Shown here: positions 60,739 through 64,000 of the stretch, piece after piece | Layout of the letters: each line of letters starts with the position of its first letter | Numbering within the stretch: the first letter of the stretch is position 1 | Assembly (NCBI RefSeq): GCF_000708755.2 | Contig: NZ_JGVU02000002.1 | Span: forward strand, 868,001-932,000 | Source of the DNA: Metabacillus indicus LMG 22858 | GTDB lineage: Bacteria > Bacillota > Bacilli > Bacillales > Bacillaceae | Direction of reading: 5' to 3' | Length of the DNA stretch: 64,000 nt | Program-made: the position numbers and the translations under genes | The notes under the pieces: generated by a model | Seen by the model: only the letters and a program-made list of their open reading frames with translations | What the model was told of the DNA's origin: nothing | Databases searched by the model: none

Positions 60739-61890
60739 CTATACCTGTTTTCTGTCTCTTGGCGGGCGTTTACCCCAGTACTGATAATAATCCGTTTCAA
60801 TAAATCCGTTAAAGAGCTTGCGTTTTTTTGTTGCCTGCCTGCCGTAAAAATCTTCAAATCCTTTATGGGAAGTCAGCATATAAACAGACCACGTCTCAAG
60901 AGGCAGCAGAGCGCGTCCCATTCCTTTGTACAGCTGCTCAACTTCTTCTTTTTCTCCAAGTCTTTCCCCGTATGGAGGGTTTCCAACGATTACGCCATAC
61001 TCTTTTCGGGTTGTGAAATCGCTGACCTGCATTTGCTTGAATTGAATGATGCCGCCAAGGCCTGCTTCATCCGCATTTTCCTCCGCAATAGAGATCATGC
61101 GGTGGTCAATGTCATGTCCTGAAATATCAAGCTCGAGATCATAATTCGCCAGGTCTTCAGCTTCTGTGCGTGCTTGGTTCCAATGGTTTTTTCCGATAAT
61201 ATCCCATTGTTCGGAAACGAATTCCCGGTTAAACCCGGGGGCAATGTTCTGTCCGATTAGTGCCGCTTCAATTGGGATTGTACCCGATCCGCAGAAAGGA
61301 TCTACAAATGGACGGTCAGGCGTCCAGTTTGTAAGCATGACTAGAGCAGCAGCCAGTGTTTCCTTAAGAGGCGCCCCTCCCTGGTCAAGCCTGAAGCCGC
61401 GCTTGTGAAGCCCTGCGCCGCTTGTATCAATCGTCAAGGTCGCTACATCTTTTAAGAGGGCAATTTCCACTTTATAAAGCGGACCTGATTCCTCGTACCA
61501 CTCTGAAGTAATCTTATACTGCTGCTTCAGTTTTTCGGCAATTGCCTTTTTCACGATACGCTGACAGTCAGGTACACTGTAGAGCTTTGATTTTACCGAT
61601 TTTCCCGTGACAGGAAATTCTGCCTGGCGTGGAATAATTGCTCCCCAGTCAAGGGCCTTTGTTTTTTCAAACAGATCGTCAAAAGAGTAGGCTTTAAATT
61701 CGCCCACTTTCAGCTTTACGCGGTCAGCTGTGCGAAGCCATAAATTCAGACGGGGAATGTCCTTTGGATCCGCCTCAAATGTCACTTTGCCGTTATCGGT
61801 CGTGCATTCATATCCAAGATCCCGCACTTCTTTGGCAACAAGCGCCTCAAGTCCCATGGCAGCTGTTGCGATTAATGTCACCTTACTCAT
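60739..61890 (-). CDS. ypsC: 23S rRNA guanine-N2 methyltransferase-like protein YpsC
   Basis: A 383-residue protein: N-terminal THUMP-like domain (residues 1-155), then the methyltransferase with FCGSGTIPIEAALIG and the catalytic NPPYGERLG. The RlmL/RlmK-like layout predicts guanine-N2 methylation of 23S rRNA. ATG at MSKVTLIA has AAGGTGATG upstream; the frame is open 29 codons further without a site. Upstream lie the second palindromic element and rnpB. Confidence 0.9.
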   Translation of the reverse strand: MSKVTLIATAAMGLEALVAKEVRDLGYECTTDNGKVTFEADPKDIPRLNLWLRTADRVKLKVGEFKAYSFDDLFEKTKALDWGAIIPRQAEFPVTGKSVKSKLYSVPDCQRIVKKAIAEKLKQQYKITSEWYEESGPLYKVEIALLKDVATLTIDTSGAGLHKRGFRLDQGGAPLKETLAAALVMLTNWTPDRPFVDPFCGSGTIPIEAALIGQNIAPGFNREFVSEQWDIIGKNHWNQARTEAEDLANYDLELDISGHDIDHRMISIAEENADEAGLGGIIQFKQMQVSDFTTRKEYGVIVGNPPYGERLGEKEEVEQLYKGMGRALLPLETWSVYMLTSHKGFEDFYGRQATKKRKLFNGFIETDYYQYWGKRPPRDRKQV

Positions 61891-62054
61891 TGCATCACCT
61901 TCTAAATCAGACTGCAGGACAGGCCTGCAGATCATTTTTAATTTCATTTTATTTTGCACATAGTGCACGCAGCTCAAACTTCCCGTGACGGTCTGCCGGC
62001 TGTGGTTTTTGCTATGTTCAGTTATATGAGCTGGGTAATTCCGCTTTTCTCATT

Positions 62055-62170
62055 GTCCAGCTGCGCCTCCTAGTCCTTCTGTCAGAACAAAATCCCCCAA
62101 AAAGTCAAAACCGGACTTTTCGGGTGATTTCTTTTCTGCCTGTCGGAGCTGAACGGGCGACTCCACTTTT
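62055..62170. repeat. Dispersed palindromic element, copy 2
   Basis: A 116-bp relative of the element at 46.8 kb: begins GTCCAGCTGCGCC, shares CTGTCAGAACAAA, ACCGGACTTTTC and CTGCCTGTCGGA, and ends GCGACTCCACTTTT. The internal arm AAATCCCCC/GGGTGATTT differs from copy 1 but still pairs, which supports selection on structure or a folding origin. It lies in the 345-base gap between ypsC and rnpB, downstream of rnpB. Confidence 0.8.
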
Positions 62171-62185
62171 CTTTATGTAAATGAA

Positions 62186-62212
62186 AAGCTCTCATCACAT
62201 ATGAAGAGAGCC
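62186..62212 (-). terminator. Terminator after rnpB
   Basis: GGCTCTC pairs with GAGAGC(T) around a loop that itself can pair (CATATG), followed on the minus strand by TTTTC, about 24 bases past the rnpB 3' end. Confidence 0.7.
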
Positions 62213-62235
62213 TGTTTTAAACATGTTAAGTTTAC

Positions 62236-62646
62236 CTGAAATAACGTTCTGTAAGCCATGTTTTGTCCCTTTGTACTGCAAACGGCCGGTATCACCTCGT
62301 ACTCCGGTGGTAATCATCTATCTACGGAAGCTTAAAGCTTCCGGCCTTCTCCGTGTTCAGTTCCTAAGAGAAGGTGCCCCTACCTATATTTGGGTTTCTC
62401 GCTCGAGGGGTTTACCGCGTTCCACTCCTCAGGTTTCCCTGAGGACTACGTCACTGTGGCACTTTCAAGGTAGCAGAGCCATATCCGAAGACTTAGGCCC
62501 CTTCCCTGCCGTCAGCCGGATCACCCGGCTGCCCTAGCTTATGACTTCGCTAGGCACGAACACTACGGGCATCTCAGCACCGTGCGAGCATGGACTTTCC
62601 TCTACAGCCCTAAAGACTGCAGCGATTACCTGAACGTTATTATTTT
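62236..62646 (-). ncRNA. rnpB: RNase P RNA, bacterial type B
   Basis: The minus strand reads AACGTTCAGGTAATCGCTGC at the 5' end, AGAGGAAAGTCCATGCTCGC (P4/J3-4 core), GTGGAACGCGGTAAACCCC and ACAAAACATGGCTTACAGAACGTT at the 3' end, closing helix P1. These match the B. subtilis type B RNase P RNA. It processes the 5' end of tRNAs with RnpA. Ends are set by the P1 pairing and may be off by a few bases. Confidence 0.96.
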
Positions 62647-62706
62647 TTAAGAGCAAATACTAGTATAGTTAATTACAGAAAAGATTGCAAGAGCAAATAG
62701 TGGAAA

Positions 62707-63012
62707 TCAATCGTAAAGCTTGCTTCCGAAAACATGCTTTTCAAGGTTTGACAAACGTTTCAGAATATCAAAGTTCGTTGTGTTTGTCTGTACAGGCTGA
62801 ACCTGCTTTCGGTTGAACGAGTCTTCAAGCTGTTTTGTCAGACGCAGGTTTTCCTGCTGAAGCTCTTCGATTTCCTGATGAAACGTTTCATAGTCCTTGA
62901 TGATCAAATCAAGAAACTTATCCACGTCTTCCTGTTTGTAGCCGCGCATTCCCTGTTTAAATTCTTTTTCTAAGATTTCTTTCGCCGTTAATTTAATTTT
63001 ATCGGAAAGCAT
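62707..63012 (-). CDS. gpsB: Cell-division regulator GpsB
   Basis: A 101-residue DivIVA-domain protein: [31 protein letters not shown] with the membrane-binding N-terminus and a coiled coil to about 70. It coordinates PBP1 and septum growth. ATG at MLSDKI has GAGGTGAAAG upstream. It follows ypsA. Confidence 0.94.
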   Translation of the reverse strand: MLSDKIKLTAKEILEKEFKQGMRGYKQEDVDKFLDLIIKDYETFHQEIEELQQENLRLTKQLEDSFNRKQVQPVQTNTTNFDILKRLSNLEKHVFGSKLYD

Positions 63013-63088
63013 CTCTTTCACCTCGTCACACTGAAATCATCTTTTCATATTTTTTCATAATCCTGATGCCGTTGTCAATTTTCTTCCG

Positions 63089-63655
63089 TTATTCGCCTGT
63101 CCAAAAATGATCCTTGCTTTGCTCTTCTTCCACAATGAGCTGCAGATCTGCAAAAGAAATTGTCATAATGGTATATTCGCCGGACTCAGCCTTTTTTCTG
63201 GCGGTCTCGAGCAAATATTTTGGAGACCCAGGGTTTTCTTCGTCATAAACCAGCAGGAGTCCTTCACTTTTTGAAACAAAAAATTCATTTTTCAGCCTGA
63301 ACTGATTTGGATTATCATATTTTCTTTTTGTGATGCTGTCAACAAAGTCGGCTGATGACATAATGTATTCATAATATTCTTTATTGTCTTCATTCCATTT
63401 TTCTTCCTGCTCCAAAAATGGAGTCAGAATGCCGAGCTTTAGTTCATCATACTCTACCTGCAAATCAAAGACAACCTCTGCAGCCCAGAGCTCTATTCCG
63501 AGCTGGCCGCTGATGAGCACCCACTCGAGTCCTTCTTCTGCAAGCGGCCGCAGGGAATTTTCAATGGCTTTTTTTATATAGGCGACTCCCGGATCATCAT
63601 TTTTAAAGATGCCGAGTTCAAAAGGTTTGTATCCGGATACGGTCAGGACCTTCAT
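63089..63655 (-). CDS. ypsA: YpsA, SLOG-superfamily (DUF1273) protein
   Basis: A 188-residue Rossmann-like protein: [33 protein letters not shown], and a C-terminal [22 protein letters not shown]. Linked to cell division in B. subtilis together with gpsB, which lies 77 bases downstream. Binds nucleotide-like ligands by family inference. Confidence 0.92.
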   Translation of the reverse strand: MKVLTVSGYKPFELGIFKNDDPGVAYIKKAIENSLRPLAEEGLEWVLISGQLGIELWAAEVVFDLQVEYDELKLGILTPFLEQEEKWNEDNKEYYEYIMSSADFVDSITKRKYDNPNQFRLKNEFFVSKSEGLLLVYDEENPGSPKYLLETARKKAESGEYTIMTISFADLQLIVEEEQSKDHFWTGE

Positions 63656-63680
63656 TATGTATGTCTCCCTTCAAAGAAGA

Positions 63681-63708
63681 TAGGAGCTGACAATTGCATC
63701 AGCTCCTA
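63681..63708 (-). terminator. Terminator after cotD
   Basis: TAGGAGCTGA pairs with TCAGCTCCTA around an 8-base loop; the T tract is weak. Confidence 0.65.
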
Positions 63709-63718
63709 AGGTGAGGTA

Positions 63719-64000
63719 TTAACGGCCGTAAGGACTCATAGGAGGTCTTCCGCCGCCGCAGTTAAATTGTTGGTTTGATACAGAGTTTACCATAGAATTT
63801 GTTTGAGGGAAAAAATGCTTGTGCTGAATGTTCTGGTGGTTAACGACAGTTGTGTGAGTCGGGTGGATATGAGGAACAACTGTTGTAGAGAAAGTATGCT
63901 GCACGCAGCATTTTGTCGGATGAACAATCGGCGGACACATTTTGACAGGTCCCATCGGCATCATCGGCATTTGTGCACCTGCCACCATATTTGGAGCTGG
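63719..64000 (-). CDS. cotD: Inner spore coat protein CotD, possibly 5'-truncated by the window
   Basis: A His/Cys/Pro/Met-rich coat protein: CPPIVHPTKCCVQHTF, VPHIHPTHTTVVNHQNIQHKHFFPQT and a C-terminal CGGGRPPMSPYGR. These match the CotD pattern. The frame stays open to the window edge (codons for PAPN before the first visible Met), so the true start may lie outside. Made in the mother cell late in sporulation by family knowledge. Confidence 0.9.
   Translation of the reverse strand, partial: PAPNMVAGAQMPMMPMGPVKMCPPIVHPTKCCVQHTFSTTVVPHIHPTHTTVVNHQNIQHKHFFPQTNSMVNSVSNQQFNCGGGRPPMSPYGR

Overview
The window is a chromosomal segment of an endospore-forming, low-to-mid GC Bacillaceae bacterium. 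From ypmS-ypmR-ypmQ at the left to gpsB-ypsA-cotD at the right, the gene order follows the ypm-yps region of Bacillus subtilis as I remember it: ypmP-ilvA-yplP-yplQ, dfrA-thyB, ypjQ-ypjP, ypiP-brxA-ilvD, ypgR-ypgQ, bsaA, metA, ugtP, cspD, ypeQ-ypeP-ypdP-ypdQ, ypcP-ypbS-dynA, bpsB-bpsA, pbuX-xpt, ypwA-ypvA, ypsC-rnpB-gpsB-ypsA-cotD. Insertions absent from that order as I recall it (fhs, terC, a nucleoside hydrolase, two DegV-like proteins, a lethal-factor-like metallopeptidase, an orphan HPr, azoR) suggest a Bacillus relative (Bacillus sensu lato or Metabacillus-like), not B. subtilis itself. Most genes lie on the minus strand. I saw no prophage, insertion sequence, CRISPR array or tRNA.

Layout. 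0-6.8 kb: a membrane-anchored protease with a zinc-ribbon partner, ypmS/ypmR/ypmQ, a nucleoside hydrolase, a His/Cys-rich lipoprotein and a DegV-like protein. 6.9-7.4 kb: the first 52-bp repeat array. 7.4-20 kb: amino-acid and nucleotide metabolism (ilvA, dfrA-thyB, ilvD), a degenerate NtrC-type AAA+ protein with a hemolysin-III-like protein, plsC, terC, brxA and several very small genes. 20-29 kb: a YetF-like membrane protein, map, ypgR/ypgQ, a second DegV protein, and an operon of fhs, an unknown gene and bsaA. 29-34 kb: metA, ugtP, a YfhP-like hydrolase, an AIM24 protein and a methyltransferase. 34.4-34.7 kb: a second type of 52/53-bp repeat array. 35-46 kb: HPr, cspD, two RNase H-like proteins, the queuosine-precursor transporter, ypcP, and the double dynamin dynA. 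46-54 kb: a Spo0M-like gene behind a consensus sigma-W promoter, PadR/DUF2812, an azoreductase behind an MhqR-like box, a 28-residue membrane peptide behind a Fur-controlled promoter, and the type III polyketide pair bpsA-bpsB. 54-64 kb: pbuX-xpt with a guanine riboswitch, ypwA, the third array (same family as the first), ypvA, ypsC, rnpB, gpsB, ypsA and the coat gene cotD.

Functional links. One-carbon and thymidylate metabolism is covered by dfrA, thyB and fhs; branched-chain amino-acid synthesis by ilvA and ilvD; methionine by metA; purine salvage by xpt-pbuX. Envelope functions include ugtP, plsC, dynA, an L,D-transpeptidase and gpsB. Stress control is readable from DNA for sigma-W, Fur and MhqR.

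The least explained feature is a set of three intergenic tandem arrays with a period of 52-53 bp. Two, 51 kb apart, share one sequence family; the third has an unrelated sequence. In both families each unit carries an inverted repeat, and the arrays lie next to transcription terminators. A pair of 116-118-bp palindromic dispersed elements is a separate repeat class. All functional calls rest on reading the sequence and on remembered family knowledge; no searches were run.
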